The notes: a model not told the origin generated them from the sequence alone. Numbered from the stretch's first letter, positions 33,829-43,645 are shown. The stretch: 64,000 nt of DNA from Eubacterium sp. (GCA_017430325.1 JAFRNE010000028.1:62001-126000); one strand, 5' to 3'. Program-made: numbers and translations.

Positions 33829-33889
33829 GAATATATATATTATCTAAAACTATGAAAAAAACTAAAACAAAAGAAAAGGAGAATCAATT

Positions 33890-34351
33890 ATGAAGAAGAC
33901 AAACAAAGGTTTCTCACTCGTTGAGCTTATCATCGTTATCGCCATTATGGCAATCCTTGCAGCAGCTATCGCTCCTGCACTTATCCGTTACATCGACAAG
34001 TCAAGAAGAGCTGATGATGTAACTGCAGCTGGTACAGTACTTACAGGTGTTCAGACAGCTATGGCTGATGAGGACTGCTACTCAGAGATCGCAGGTGCTT
34101 CATCTGGACAGATCATCGTTTCTGTTAAGGCTGGTGGCAAGGGCAGCGTTACTGTAACAGGTATCGGTGCAAACACAATTAGCGAGATGGAGTCTACACT
34201 TGCATCTGGATGTCCTATTAAGTACACAAAGGACGGAGCTAAGTACTATAACGTTACTGTAGATGGTGAGACACTTTCAGTTTACATTGCTAAGAATAAC
34301 AACACAACTGATTGGGAGATTCAGCCTTCAACAAACAAGAAGTATAAGTAA
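33890..34351 (+). CDS. pilA: Major type IV pilin (prepilin)
   Basis: 153 aa. Class III leader MKKTNKG, then the cleavage site G|FSLVEL with Glu at mature position 5 and a hydrophobic helix (IIVIAIMAILAAAIAPALI). The globular part is short, Gly/Ser/Thr-rich, with two cysteines (residues ~63 and ~110) that could form a disulfide. A strong AGGAGA RBS, codon use of a highly expressed gene, and a strong hairpin after the stop all suggest that this is the abundant subunit. Cleavage needs a prepilin peptidase, not seen in this window. Confidence 0.92.
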   Translation: MKKTNKGFSLVELIIVIAIMAILAAAIAPALIRYIDKSRRADDVTAAGTVLTGVQTAMADEDCYSEIAGASSGQIIVSVKAGGKGSVTVTGIGANTISEMESTLASGCPIKYTKDGAKYYNVTVDGETLSVYIAKNNNTTDWEIQPSTNKKYK

Positions 34352-34381
34352 TTTATAGTTTTTCTGTTAAGGAATAATCAT

Positions 34382-34413
34382 ATGGGGGCTTTAACTCGTC
34401 ATAAAGCCCTCAT
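34382..34413 (+). terminator. Strong hairpin after the pilin gene
   Basis: ATGGGGGCTTTA and TAAAGCCCTCAT form a 12-bp stem (one G-T) around an 8-nt loop, 31 nt after the stop. The T-run after it is weak. It probably terminates most pilin transcripts or protects their 3' end, letting the subunit be made in excess of the downstream genes. Confidence 0.6.
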
Positions 34414-34510
34414 AATTAAAGAAAAATTTTGTTTTTAGTTTTTAAGAGTAACCTAATATTATGTTTAATAACTGATTGAGGGGTTAAACCTTTGATTAGT
34501 TTTTTGCGGT

Positions 34511-34578
34511 CAGTAGTTACTTTACTCTGACAGCTATATAAACAAGGGGCGTAAGCCGAATATTAAAGAAACTACTGA
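34511..34578 (+). promoter_or_regulatory. Long inverted repeat in the pilM leader
   Basis: TCAGTAGTTACTTTA (34511-34525) pairs with TAAAGAAACTACTGA (34564-34578) with a single mismatch, enclosing ~38 nt that include GGC-GTAA-GCC. It ends 6 nt before the AGGGAGG RBS of pilM, so folding could set access to that site or act as an attenuator. No convincing promoter hexamers were found in this 247-nt gap. Confidence 0.5.
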
Positions 34579-34598
34579 TTAGCGAGGGAGGCTATAGG

Positions 34599-36200
34599 AT
34601 GGCAAAGAGTAATAAAGTCTTATCAATAGACATTACAAACGAAAGTATTACTATCATCGAAATCTCAGCTTCGCAGAAGAAGCAGACGAATATCCATAAG
34701 GTTCTCATGTTTGAGACACCAGAGGATAGTTTCGAAGATGGTGTGATCAGAGATCAGGACAAGATAGCAGGGGAAATAAGAGCCCAGCTTAATGCTGCAG
34801 GCGTTACAAATAAGAATGCTATCTTTGTTATGTCCTCAACAAAGATAGTTAACAGAGAGGTAGAGATACCTCAGGTTAAGGAAAACAAGATTGGTGGCAT
34901 CATCAATGCTAACGCATCTGAGTATTTCCCGGTAAATATAGAGGATTATGTTGTTTCTCATTCTCTTCTCGAGTCTATCACAGACGCTGAGGGTAATAAG
35001 AAGATGAGAGTTATGGCAGTTGCTGCTCCACAGACCATGGTTAAGTCTTACTATGATCTTGGCGCTGCTGCAGGCCTTAAGGTTGAAGCGCTTGATTATA
35101 TTGGTAATGCTATGCTTCAGCTTATCAAGACACAGACAACTGAGCAGTCAACAACAATGGTTATTCAGCTTGGCTCTGAGTCTACAGTTCTTAATATTGT
35201 TCAGGGAGATAAGCTTCTCCTTCAGAGAACAGTTCCTTATGGTACAAATCCGGTTGTTAATGTTGTTATGGAAGAGAAGGGCGTTGATGCTACAACAGCT
35301 ATGGCTCTTCTTCAGAATGATCGTATCATTACGGTTGACTTTGATGACAACGAAGCAACAGGTGCTTTCAGATACCTCATCAACAACATCGGTCGTGTAA
35401 TGGATTACTACGCAAGTAAGAATCCGGACGCTCCTATCGATGATGTATTCCTTACAGGAGACGGAGCTCTTATTAAGGGTATCGACGGTCTCTTCAAGAT
35501 CCAGCTTAATGTTTCAACAAGAGTAATGGACAGCCTTTACAATATCAAGTTTGATCCAAGCATTGATATGAAGGTTTACAGTCCGGTTTACTTAATAGCT
35601 CCTATCGGTGCTGCTATGGATCCTATGGGATTCAATCCATCTGCTAAGGGTGGTAAGGCTGCTGCAACCGGTGGAATCAGTACAATTCCTTTCGTTGTTT
35701 TTGTTGTTCTTGCAGTTGCTGCAGTTGCTGCACTGTGGTTCATGGAGCATAAGAAAGTTACAGATGCAAAGGATGAAACAGATGACCTTAATCGTCAGAT
35801 AGCAGCAGCAAGCGAGATCAATCAGATAATCGCTGAGCATGATGCGGCTGAGAAAAAGGCTATCGATGTTCTTACAATGTCAGCTATGACAAGACATAAC
35901 AATGAGCAGGCTCTTGAGTTTATCAATAACCTTGAGGAAGCACTTCCTGTTAATTGTGTTATCGACCAGTTTACTTCTACTGATGCTTCAATCAGTATTC
36001 CTGGTAAGGCAGCAAGCTATGATGATATCACAGAGTTTATCATGAACCTTAAGAAGATTGAGTGTATAGATGATGTATTTATCTCAGCTATTGCTAATAG
36101 TATTGATGATAAGACAAATACCTCAGTATATGCATTTACACTTACATGTGTTTATAAGCCACTACAGGTTGATGATCTTTTAGGAACAGAACAGGAATAA
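34599..36200 (+). CDS. pilM: PilM-PilN fusion protein
   Basis: 533 aa. Residues ~1-340 are an actin-like PilM domain (KVLSIDITNESITIIEIS; VNREVEIPQVKE; VIQLGSESTVLNIVQ; FRYLINNIGRVMDYY; DDVFLTGDGALIKGIDGL). A linker leads to one membrane helix (~362-383) and then a PilN-like part: a coiled segment (DETDDLNRQIAAASEINQII) and a compact domain with FINNLEEALPVNCVIDQF. In most bacteria these are two proteins, PilM in the cytoplasm binding the N-terminus of membrane PilN; here they are joined in the natural order. RBS GAGGGAGG. Confidence 0.88.
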   Translation: MAKSNKVLSIDITNESITIIEISASQKKQTNIHKVLMFETPEDSFEDGVIRDQDKIAGEIRAQLNAAGVTNKNAIFVMSSTKIVNREVEIPQVKENKIGGIINANASEYFPVNIEDYVVSHSLLESITDAEGNKKMRVMAVAAPQTMVKSYYDLGAAAGLKVEALDYIGNAMLQLIKTQTTEQSTTMVIQLGSESTVLNIVQGDKLLLQRTVPYGTNPVVNVVMEEKGVDATTAMALLQNDRIITVDFDDNEATGAFRYLINNIGRVMDYYASKNPDAPIDDVFLTGDGALIKGIDGLFKIQLNVSTRVMDSLYNIKFDPSIDMKVYSPVYLIAPIGAAMDPMGFNPSAKGGKAAATGGISTIPFVVFVVLAVAAVAALWFMEHKKVTDAKDETDDLNRQIAAASEINQIIAEHDAAEKKAIDVLTMSAMTRHNNEQALEFINNLEEALPVNCVIDQFTSTDASISIPGKAASYDDITEFIMNLKKIECIDDVFISAIANSIDDKTNTSVYAFTLTCVYKPLQVDDLLGTEQE

Positions 36201-36213
36201 GGAGGGGAAAGAC

Positions 36214-37341
36214 ATGAAAAAATCAGATGTTCAGATCTTATTAGTAATACTTGGAATCGCCATCCTTGTTCTTGGTTATCTTTTCGGTTTCAAGAAAGAA
36301 AAGGAAAAGCTTGAGGAACAGGAAGATATTAACACAACTCTTAGAGCTCAGCTTACAGAGCTTCAGGAAAAGGCTAAGATGAAGGATCAGCTTCTTGCTG
36401 AAACAGATGAGTATAACAAGCTTTTTGATAAGGAACTTACAAAGTACCCAGCAGACCTTAATCAGGAAACAGCAGTAGCTTTCCTTAAGGGTGTTGAGGA
36501 GCAGCTTGAGTTTGTACACCTTGGTGTATCATTTGCCAGACCTGTAGAGTTCTATGTACTTGGACAGGGAACTGCAGCAGGAACAGGTGTTGCTACAGCT
36601 GATGCAACAGATGATTCATATGTATGTACAAAGACGGATTACGGTATCAGTTATAATGGTTCTTATGAAGGACTTAAGCAGTATCTTGACTATATTGCAA
36701 AATACAAATACTTTATGAATATTTCAAGTATGAGTATTGCTCGTAGTGCTGATGAAAAGACTGGCGAAGAAATCTATGCCGGAACAGTTATTCTTCATGG
36801 CTACGCTGTAAGCGGACCTGAAAGAACACCGGATCAGCCAAATGTTGACGTTCCTAATGGTGTTGGTAATATCTTTACAGGTGGCGGATCTATTACTCCA
36901 GCTACAACAGGAAAATATGATTCGGATCAGGGAGCATCAATTGTTTCAGATCATGATCTTACAATCGGTCTTGTAAAGGCAAACAATGATACAACAAAGG
37001 CAAGTGTTATCGTAGCTTCTGATGAGAATAAGGAAGATACAATCGTTTCATACGAGGGAAATGATACAGCAACACTTGAAATTGCTGTACAGGAGAAAGA
37101 TGGAAAGAACTATGTAACTTATAGTATTGGCGACAAGCAGTATGAAGCTGAGCTTCTTTCAAAAGAGCTTAAGATTCTTGTTGCTTCTACAGCCAGAGTT
37201 GATGCAGAGGACCTTAGCGGTGTTAAGGTTAATATCACCAACTCAACAGATGTAGCAGTGTATATCAAGGTTCAGGGTGATGACGCAACAAATCCTAGAT
37301 TTGCACTTGGAACAAAGAGTGGCAGTGTAACTGTTTATTAG
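36214..37341 (+). CDS. pilO: PilO-like pilus assembly protein
   Basis: 375 aa. A short cytoplasmic start, a membrane helix (~8-26, ILLVILGIAILVLGYLFGF), a coiled coil (~27-70, KKEKEKLEEQEDINTTLRAQLTELQEK), then a ferredoxin-like PilO domain to ~210. About 150 extra residues follow, Thr/Asp-rich and probably beta-structured, absent from standard PilO (~200 aa). It follows the PilM-PilN fusion after 13 nt, the conserved M-N-O order. Confidence 0.8.
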   Translation: MKKSDVQILLVILGIAILVLGYLFGFKKEKEKLEEQEDINTTLRAQLTELQEKAKMKDQLLAETDEYNKLFDKELTKYPADLNQETAVAFLKGVEEQLEFVHLGVSFARPVEFYVLGQGTAAGTGVATADATDDSYVCTKTDYGISYNGSYEGLKQYLDYIAKYKYFMNISSMSIARSADEKTGEEIYAGTVILHGYAVSGPERTPDQPNVDVPNGVGNIFTGGGSITPATTGKYDSDQGASIVSDHDLTIGLVKANNDTTKASVIVASDENKEDTIVSYEGNDTATLEIAVQEKDGKNYVTYSIGDKQYEAELLSKELKILVASTARVDAEDLSGVKVNITNSTDVAVYIKVQGDDATNPRFALGTKSGSVTVY

Positions 37342-37364
37342 AAAAGAATTGGAGTGGTGCGAAA

Positions 37365-38957
37365 GTGGCGAAGAAAAAGAATTTGGGCTTCAGTTTAATA
37401 GAAGTCGTAATAGCCGTTGCAGTACTTGGTTTATTGATCACACCAATCCTGACTCAGATTGTTCACACATCTAACACCAGCAGAAAGGCCAAGGAGAGGC
37501 AGGCTGCTGTTGAAAACGCGGAATACATAACAAATTTTATTCAAAGAACAGACAAGTCGGAGCTGGATAAATCCAGTTCCGACGGTGTATCCGATATCAA
37601 CATAACTGCAAAGACACATTATGATAATGTAGTATGTACGCTTGTTGATACAGACGGAGTTGCGATAAAAACTGTTAAATATAATGCGACTGTTTACAAG
37701 TTGGACAATGTTAAGTTGGGACCAAAGTCAAATGAATATGAACGACAGGCAGTTTTAGATGACCTCAACAATAATGTTCTTGCTGCAGGCTATAGTATAT
37801 TATACGACAGCAGTGAGTATTCTGATGAGCTCAAGAGTGGTGGATATCAGCTGACGAATGAAGGCTCCATCGTGAAGCACTACGCAGCTGATTCTAGCTA
37901 TCCTGGACTTGTTAAGGAAATAGTATGTGAGGCCAGACCTGATGAATATACTACAAATGATATTTATGAGTATAAGAATCCTAATGCAGTCAGCTTAGGT
38001 TTCATTCAGGATCTTGATTCATCTAAGGTTGCTATCATTCAGGGTATAGCGTCAAACTTCGATGCTCAGGTATCCGATGAGTTGTTCTCTCAGAAGATGA
38101 ACAGGCTTCAGATGGTTGATGAGGATGGTTGGAAAGATCAGCTTGGCGCTGAACACAACGTATTTGAGAATGATACATCTTCAGTTAGACTTTTGTATGT
38201 TTCAATAACAGCTCATAAGGACGGAGAAGATATAGATTATTATGAAGTAACATGTGATGCATGTTATTATGATAAGACTACTGTTGCAAGTCAGAGCCTT
38301 GAGATAAAACTTAAATACAATGTATTTGCAAAGAAGTTTTATACAACAAAGTCGCCTGATATATATCTGATCTATGAGCCTTATGTTTCAGATACTGCAC
38401 AGCAGTTGTATTCATTTAATGATTTTATTGAGATTTATAATGATGAGGATACATGCGATTCAAAACTGTACCTTATCAAGCCTTCAAAGAACCAGTTGAG
38501 TCTTAGTACAAATAGTACTGAGTATGTTGAAGGCGGTAAGTTTGCAACATTGGATAATGCAACTATAAAGCCGGTTAATATTAATATTAATGCTGTTCTT
38601 GCAAATGGTGAAACTGTTTCTACAAAGAATATAATCAAGACATATACAAATATTGATATTGATTATACTCAGAGTGGATGGACACAGTTCTCTGTAGATA
38701 GTACTGTAAGAGGAACAGCTCCGGATCCTACAGGCCTTACAACACTTAAATCTATGGCATTACCAAGTTCAGATTACAGTGTGGTTGATTATCCAAATGA
38801 TTATGACCCAAGTAATAATATAGACAATAGACATCTTCTTAAACTTGAAGATGACACAAATCCAGCTGACAGACTCTTCACTATTACTGTAGTTTTAGAG
38901 CCGGTTGACGGAAGTATGGATGATGTAAGATATTCTGCCGGAAAGGGGGTAGACTAA
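37365..38957 (+). CDS. Large prepilin-like protein (PilV/minor pilin type)
   Basis: 530 aa. The N-terminus MAKKKNLG|FSLIEVVIAVAVLGLLITPIL is a prepilin leader with Glu5 and a long helix. The remaining ~490 residues are a large extracellular domain, far larger than usual minor pilins (150-250 aa), rich in Asp, Ser and Tyr. No known domain was recognised. A GTG start follows GGAGTGGTG. It may sit at or near the pilus tip. Confidence 0.8.
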   Translation: MAKKKNLGFSLIEVVIAVAVLGLLITPILTQIVHTSNTSRKAKERQAAVENAEYITNFIQRTDKSELDKSSSDGVSDINITAKTHYDNVVCTLVDTDGVAIKTVKYNATVYKLDNVKLGPKSNEYERQAVLDDLNNNVLAAGYSILYDSSEYSDELKSGGYQLTNEGSIVKHYAADSSYPGLVKEIVCEARPDEYTTNDIYEYKNPNAVSLGFIQDLDSSKVAIIQGIASNFDAQVSDELFSQKMNRLQMVDEDGWKDQLGAEHNVFENDTSSVRLLYVSITAHKDGEDIDYYEVTCDACYYDKTTVASQSLEIKLKYNVFAKKFYTTKSPDIYLIYEPYVSDTAQQLYSFNDFIEIYNDEDTCDSKLYLIKPSKNQLSLSTNSTEYVEGGKFATLDNATIKPVNININAVLANGETVSTKNIIKTYTNIDIDYTQSGWTQFSVDSTVRGTAPDPTGLTTLKSMALPSSDYSVVDYPNDYDPSNNIDNRHLLKLEDDTNPADRLFTITVVLEPVDGSMDDVRYSAGKGVD

Positions 38958-38958
38958 T

Positions 38959-41900
38959 TTGAAGAATTTTTTCAAAAAACTTCGTAAAGAAAAAAATGAA
39001 AAAGGTTCAGGAATTATTCTCGTAATCGTTGCCCTTTCTTTCCTTGGCATTATTGCAGGCGCTCTTCTTACAGCAGTTGCATATGCTTATAGGCTTAAGC
39101 TTTATGATTATAATGCGAAGGATAATTTCCATTATGTAGAACAGGCTATGGATGAAGTTTATGCAGGTCTCGGCGGAAGAACAACAGAGACTATGCAGGA
39201 CGCATATACCAGAACCATCGAAGAAATGGTAGAGTTTGATGTTGCTTCAAGATCATACAAGAATATTGGTGATGAAGAAGCAAATAGAAGATTCAAGGAT
39301 TATTTCATGAATGGTATCAAGGATGATCCTGCATTCTTAAATATCACAACCTTGAGTACACTTATTCAGTCATATATTTCAAACTCATCAGTAGTGGTAG
39401 TAAGTGACAGTATGAGAGTTATTTACTACAACGAGGATGGCGATGTAGTTATGACTGTAACTCCGGCCGGTGAAACAGGTGGAGATCTTGGTTTGACTCT
39501 TTTAGATGATGTAAAGATCAGCAAGATCGTTATTCAGAACCTTGTTCTCAGAAGAACTGCAAATTATCAGAGGAGTTCTGCAAACGGAACATTCACTCAG
39601 ACAATTTCAACTGATGTTGAGATTTCAAGACCTGATTTTAATGTTCAGTTCAATACAGTAAGTGCTGATAACTCAGTACTTTATGATTATGCGCTTATTG
39701 CTGACTCGGGTATAGAGATCAACAAGAGTGCAGCTTCACCACTTCTTATTAACGGAAACGTTTATGGTGGAGCAGATTTCTATAATAAGAATTATAATCA
39801 GTATGGCGTTACTGATGAAGACGCTAAGGCTGATTATGCAAGACCACATAGTGAGATGTTTGGCAGCTTAGATATTGATATTACACTTGATATAGTATCA
39901 AGCAAGACACATACATCTGAAGGAACATATCTTTTCAATGCTCGACTTGCAGATCAGTATTATGGTAATAAGGATGGGGTGCTTACACCTGCTGAATACT
40001 CAACCTTCCAGAGTGCTATAGCTGCAAATAGAGACCTTCTGTATAACGGATATAATGAGAACAGTAAGTATTCAGGTTTGTACATAAATGGTGCTAAGGT
40101 ATCCATTATGGCAGACTCTATTGTTGTTCCTGGAAGTATTGCAGTTATGAATGGAGCAAATCTTTCTGTTTATAACAGTAATGGTACAAACATTGAGAAG
40201 GCAAATGTATGGGCTGATAATGTTGTTCTCGGAGGTTACAATTACCTTGTACCTACAGGCGAAAGCACAACAAAGCAGGTTGGTTCTAAGGCAACATTCC
40301 TTGCAAATATGTTTGTAAGAGATGATCTTGAGATCAATTCAGACAATTCTGAGTTTAAGCTCATAGGTGGTTACTATGGTTATGGTAACGGTACTCTGAC
40401 AAATATCAATGAATCAAATACTGTTAAGCTGACAAGAAAGAATAGCTCATATATTCCTACAGTTTCAACTGTTGATATCAACCCTTCTGAATCTGTAGTA
40501 AATAATGTGGATATCCACTATTATGTTGATCCTACAGATGGAGCAGCAGAAAGAGATCATTATAACAGCAGTTCTGTTGTAATCAATGGTGAGAATTCTG
40601 TGCTTGATCTTCAGGAGGCAACTACACTGTATATTGCAGGTCAGGCTTATCTTGAATTATCAGCTAAGCATGAAGATGTTCTTTCACAGGTTTCAGTAAA
40701 TGGTGGTGGCGAGATAGTTTATGCATCCGGTTCAACTGATAAGAAGGACGTTGAAAAGGAAGTTGTTACCTATGATCCTACTGTTCAGGACTATAGAACA
40801 GGTGAATCTCTTTCAATTAAGAGCAATCAGCTTATCTATATTCCAAATGGTACAGGTACATATAAGGATGTTGAAGTAAATGGTAAGGTTGCATATCAGA
40901 CAATAGAGATCAACTCTATGCTTCTTACAACAAGACCAACAAGTTCTACAAATTCAACACCATATAATATCTTCACTGCATTCTTCAAGGATACTACAAA
41001 GGTTCCTTGTATAGCTGTTGTTCCTGCAGGTTCAACCAGAACATATCATTACTTTGATTTTGATAGAATCTGGGCTGAAGACCATAAGGGATATTCTAGT
41101 TCAGAAGCAATGGCAGCTGCATTTGCACAAGCTTATATTGACGAACTTAATATGAGCTCTTCAAGCGCATCACTTAATTACAGCCCAATCAGAGATTATC
41201 TTGATCAGGATGTAACAAATGACACACTGTTCAGTGCAGGTGAGATCGTTCTTCCAAGTGATGATGCTGCGGTTTATGCAAGTGGTGCTTTAACAGGCAT
41301 AACAAAGAGTATAACAACAGCAGGTGAGAAGAAGACACATAAGATCATTGTTAGTAAAGATGCAGGTATTACTCGTCCAACAACTGTTGAAGGTGATGTG
41401 GCAAACGGTAATACAGATACAACAACAGATAGTGTACTTCTTTCAATGGATTTCGCTAAGCATTATAACTATCTTAAGTTCTCACTTGTTGATCTTGCAG
41501 CTGGATCAGCAGAAGCTAATTTTGTTGATAATGTTGTAAGAAGTGCAACTTATGGTGAGGCTGCTTTATCACCACTGAATAGATATTTCAGTATGCAGAA
41601 TCTTTTCAGAGTTGAACCTTCTACAGATGTAGCTGCAGATACAACTGATCATAAGCTTAATCTGTCATCAGGTTATAAGGTATGGATCACAGAATCCGAT
41701 GTGGAGATTAAAGCATCTGATTGTGAGCTTGTTGACGGTAAGAGAGTTTTAAGAGGAATAATCGTTTCCAAGGGTGATGTTATCATTGGAGCAGGTGTTG
41801 ATCGTTTCGAGGGTCTCATCGTTGCAGGTGATAAGATTTATGTAGGAAATGATATAACTGCTATTTCAGCAAGTCCGGAAATCTGTAAGACGATCATGAC

Positions 41901-42174
41901 AGAGCTTCGTACAGAAAAGGATCCGGATGCTGAGAGAGTACTTAGATTCTTCGTAGGTTATAAGTCAAAGTATGATGATATGACTAAGGAAGAACTTAAG
42001 ACACTTTGTGAGCAGTTAGGCATTAGTGTTGCAGGTGACAGTCCAACAGAGGCTGAATACATCAGTGCACTTATTGCATATGATAACGGTGGTGACAATA
42101 CTGTTAAGAAGATAAATACTATTGATTATTCAGATGTTATCAGATATAACAACTGGATGAAGAACTCAGAATAG
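38959..42174 (+). CDS. Giant PilX-like pilus-associated surface protein
   Basis: 1071 aa. A basic start, then KGSGIILVIVALSFLGIIAGALLTAVAYA (one helix, residues ~16-44) resembling PilX-type minor pilins, which lack the strict FTLxE leader. The rest is a long extracellular region, Ser/Thr/Asn/Tyr-rich, with a carbohydrate- or adhesin-like composition. NKDGVLTPAEY (~residue 340) looks like a degenerate EF-hand loop. Near the end (~930-970) IIVSKGDVIIGAGVDRFEGLIVAGD resembles beta-helix turns. A TTG start follows AGGGGG. It directly follows the stop of the previous pilin-like gene (1 nt). Confidence 0.72.
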   Translation: MKNFFKKLRKEKNEKGSGIILVIVALSFLGIIAGALLTAVAYAYRLKLYDYNAKDNFHYVEQAMDEVYAGLGGRTTETMQDAYTRTIEEMVEFDVASRSYKNIGDEEANRRFKDYFMNGIKDDPAFLNITTLSTLIQSYISNSSVVVVSDSMRVIYYNEDGDVVMTVTPAGETGGDLGLTLLDDVKISKIVIQNLVLRRTANYQRSSANGTFTQTISTDVEISRPDFNVQFNTVSADNSVLYDYALIADSGIEINKSAASPLLINGNVYGGADFYNKNYNQYGVTDEDAKADYARPHSEMFGSLDIDITLDIVSSKTHTSEGTYLFNARLADQYYGNKDGVLTPAEYSTFQSAIAANRDLLYNGYNENSKYSGLYINGAKVSIMADSIVVPGSIAVMNGANLSVYNSNGTNIEKANVWADNVVLGGYNYLVPTGESTTKQVGSKATFLANMFVRDDLEINSDNSEFKLIGGYYGYGNGTLTNINESNTVKLTRKNSSYIPTVSTVDINPSESVVNNVDIHYYVDPTDGAAERDHYNSSSVVINGENSVLDLQEATTLYIAGQAYLELSAKHEDVLSQVSVNGGGEIVYASGSTDKKDVEKEVVTYDPTVQDYRTGESLSIKSNQLIYIPNGTGTYKDVEVNGKVAYQTIEINSMLLTTRPTSSTNSTPYNIFTAFFKDTTKVPCIAVVPAGSTRTYHYFDFDRIWAEDHKGYSSSEAMAAAFAQAYIDELNMSSSSASLNYSPIRDYLDQDVTNDTLFSAGEIVLPSDDAAVYASGALTGITKSITTAGEKKTHKIIVSKDAGITRPTTVEGDVANGNTDTTTDSVLLSMDFAKHYNYLKFSLVDLAAGSAEANFVDNVVRSATYGEAALSPLNRYFSMQNLFRVEPSTDVAADTTDHKLNLSSGYKVWITESDVEIKASDCELVDGKRVLRGIIVSKGDVIIGAGVDRFEGLIVAGDKIYVGNDITAISASPEICKTIMTELRTEKDPDAERVLRFFVGYKSKYDDMTKEELKTLCEQLGISVAGDSPTEAEYISALIAYDNGGDNTVKKINTIDYSDVIRYNNWMKNSE

Positions 42175-42184
42175 GAGAGTTGGC

Positions 42185-42769
42185 ATGAAAAAAACTATTT
42201 CAAAAAACAAAGGCTTCTCTCTTGTTGAGATGATAATAGTACTGGCTATAGTTGCAGTAATGTCAACTATGGCGCTTATCTCGATAAATGTTATACGTTC
42301 GGCTAAGGCTAAGGATGCTGCTACAGTATTTGATTCTGAAGTAGCAACCCTTAAGACCAAGGCCAAAGGCATGGGTGTTGATGCTAACAAAGATGGTAGC
42401 CTTAGTGATGAAGAGCTTAAACTTTTCTACTGTATAAAGATCTATAAGGAAGGAGATACATATTATCTCTGCACCGGATATACAAAAGCAGAATCGGTTT
42501 CAACTAACTTTGTCTCTACTGCAACAAATAACGGTGGTAAGGGAAGAAACCTTTCTACATATGTAAAGATTAAGTACACAGGAAAGCTTTCAGACGGAAC
42601 AGCGGTTACCGATCAGGAACCAGGTGATGGTGATGATGCTTTCTATATAGTATTCAACAAACGTGGCGAATGCGTATACGGAGTGGGAGAATACGAGTTT
42701 TTTAAGCCTAGTGGCAGAACTGTTGCAAGGAAGTATATCCGTGCAAATGGCAGCCACGGCTCTAAGTAA
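42185..42769 (+). CDS. Prepilin with EF-hand calcium loop
   Basis: 194 aa. Leader MKKTISKNKG|FSLVEMIIVLAIVAVMSTM with Glu5. At 42380-42415 the protein reads DANKDGSLSDEE, a full match to the EF-hand loop D-x-N-x-D-G-x-L-x-x-x-E. Calcium loops are known in some minor pilins and adhesins, where they control folding or retraction. Between the PilX-like gene (10-nt gap) and another pilin. Confidence 0.85.
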   Translation: MKKTISKNKGFSLVEMIIVLAIVAVMSTMALISINVIRSAKAKDAATVFDSEVATLKTKAKGMGVDANKDGSLSDEELKLFYCIKIYKEGDTYYLCTGYTKAESVSTNFVSTATNNGGKGRNLSTYVKIKYTGKLSDGTAVTDQEPGDGDDAFYIVFNKRGECVYGVGEYEFFKPSGRTVARKYIRANGSHGSK

Positions 42770-42784
42770 TGGGGGTGATTGATT

Positions 42785-43645
42785 TTGGTTCTTAATAATA
42801 AAAAGAATAAAGGTTTCACTCTCGTTGAACTTATAGTTGCAGTTGCTGTACTTGCACTTCTTATTACAGCGGTTGTAACAATGATGGGACATGAGTCGGT
42901 TATTTTGAAGAAGCATGAAGCAGATATATCTGTTCAGACTTCTGCTCAGGAAACCTATAATGAGATTTCTGATATCATAATGCAGGCAAATTCGATCAAG
43001 ATCAAAGGCTGGACAGCAGATGCTACGATCGAATTTGACAAGAAGAAGCCTGGTAAAGAGATTTATAATGGAATGACAATTTCATATCAGACCTTTACCA
43101 AGAAGAGTCTTGCTACAGGCATTGAGAAGAATTTTGAGGATAACGGAGTTATAATTGTTGGCGAGGGCGACACTGCCAGTGGAGTTTTCCTTAAGACAGT
43201 TACAAAATCTGGAACCAACTACACTTCAGTGTATAGAAATTTTTATGTTGATGAGATCATAGTAACCTACAGTGTTCCATATGATTCAAGTTTTGCAGGT
43301 GAGGGAGTTACTGTTCCGTCAGGAACTGATAAAGATACCTGTACAGCAGATATCATATTTGATGGTAACAAGATATATATAACTAAGACATACTCATACA
43401 TGACTAAGCTTAACAGTACATTTGATGAAACATCAAGTGACGCGGAAAAAGATGCTTGTCTTTATACATCAAAGCTTAATTATGCAACAGTTGCAATGTC
43501 AAAGGTAAGTGCTGCAGTAGCTACGATTGATGTTGAAAATCAGAGTATAAGTCTTGAGTTACAGTTTGCAGACAATGGAATGGCATATAATATTAACGGT
43601 ATTACAAATGTCAAGAATTCTAATGTCTTCATAGATGCTAAGTAG
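42785..43645 (+). CDS. Prepilin-like protein (PilW/minor pilin type)
   Basis: 286 aa. Leader MVLNNKKNKG|FTLVELIVAVAVLALLITAVV with Glu5. An extracellular domain of ~250 aa follows; no known fold was recognised. The TTG at 42785 lies 6 nt after GGGGGTGA; the TTG at 42779 is too close to it. The end (DVENQSISLELQF) looks beta-rich. Confidence 0.82.
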   Translation: MVLNNKKNKGFTLVELIVAVAVLALLITAVVTMMGHESVILKKHEADISVQTSAQETYNEISDIIMQANSIKIKGWTADATIEFDKKKPGKEIYNGMTISYQTFTKKSLATGIEKNFEDNGVIIVGEGDTASGVFLKTVTKSGTNYTSVYRNFYVDEIIVTYSVPYDSSFAGEGVTVPSGTDKDTCTADIIFDGNKIYITKTYSYMTKLNSTFDETSSDAEKDACLYTSKLNYATVAMSKVSAAVATIDVENQSISLELQFADNGMAYNINGITNVKNSNVFIDAK

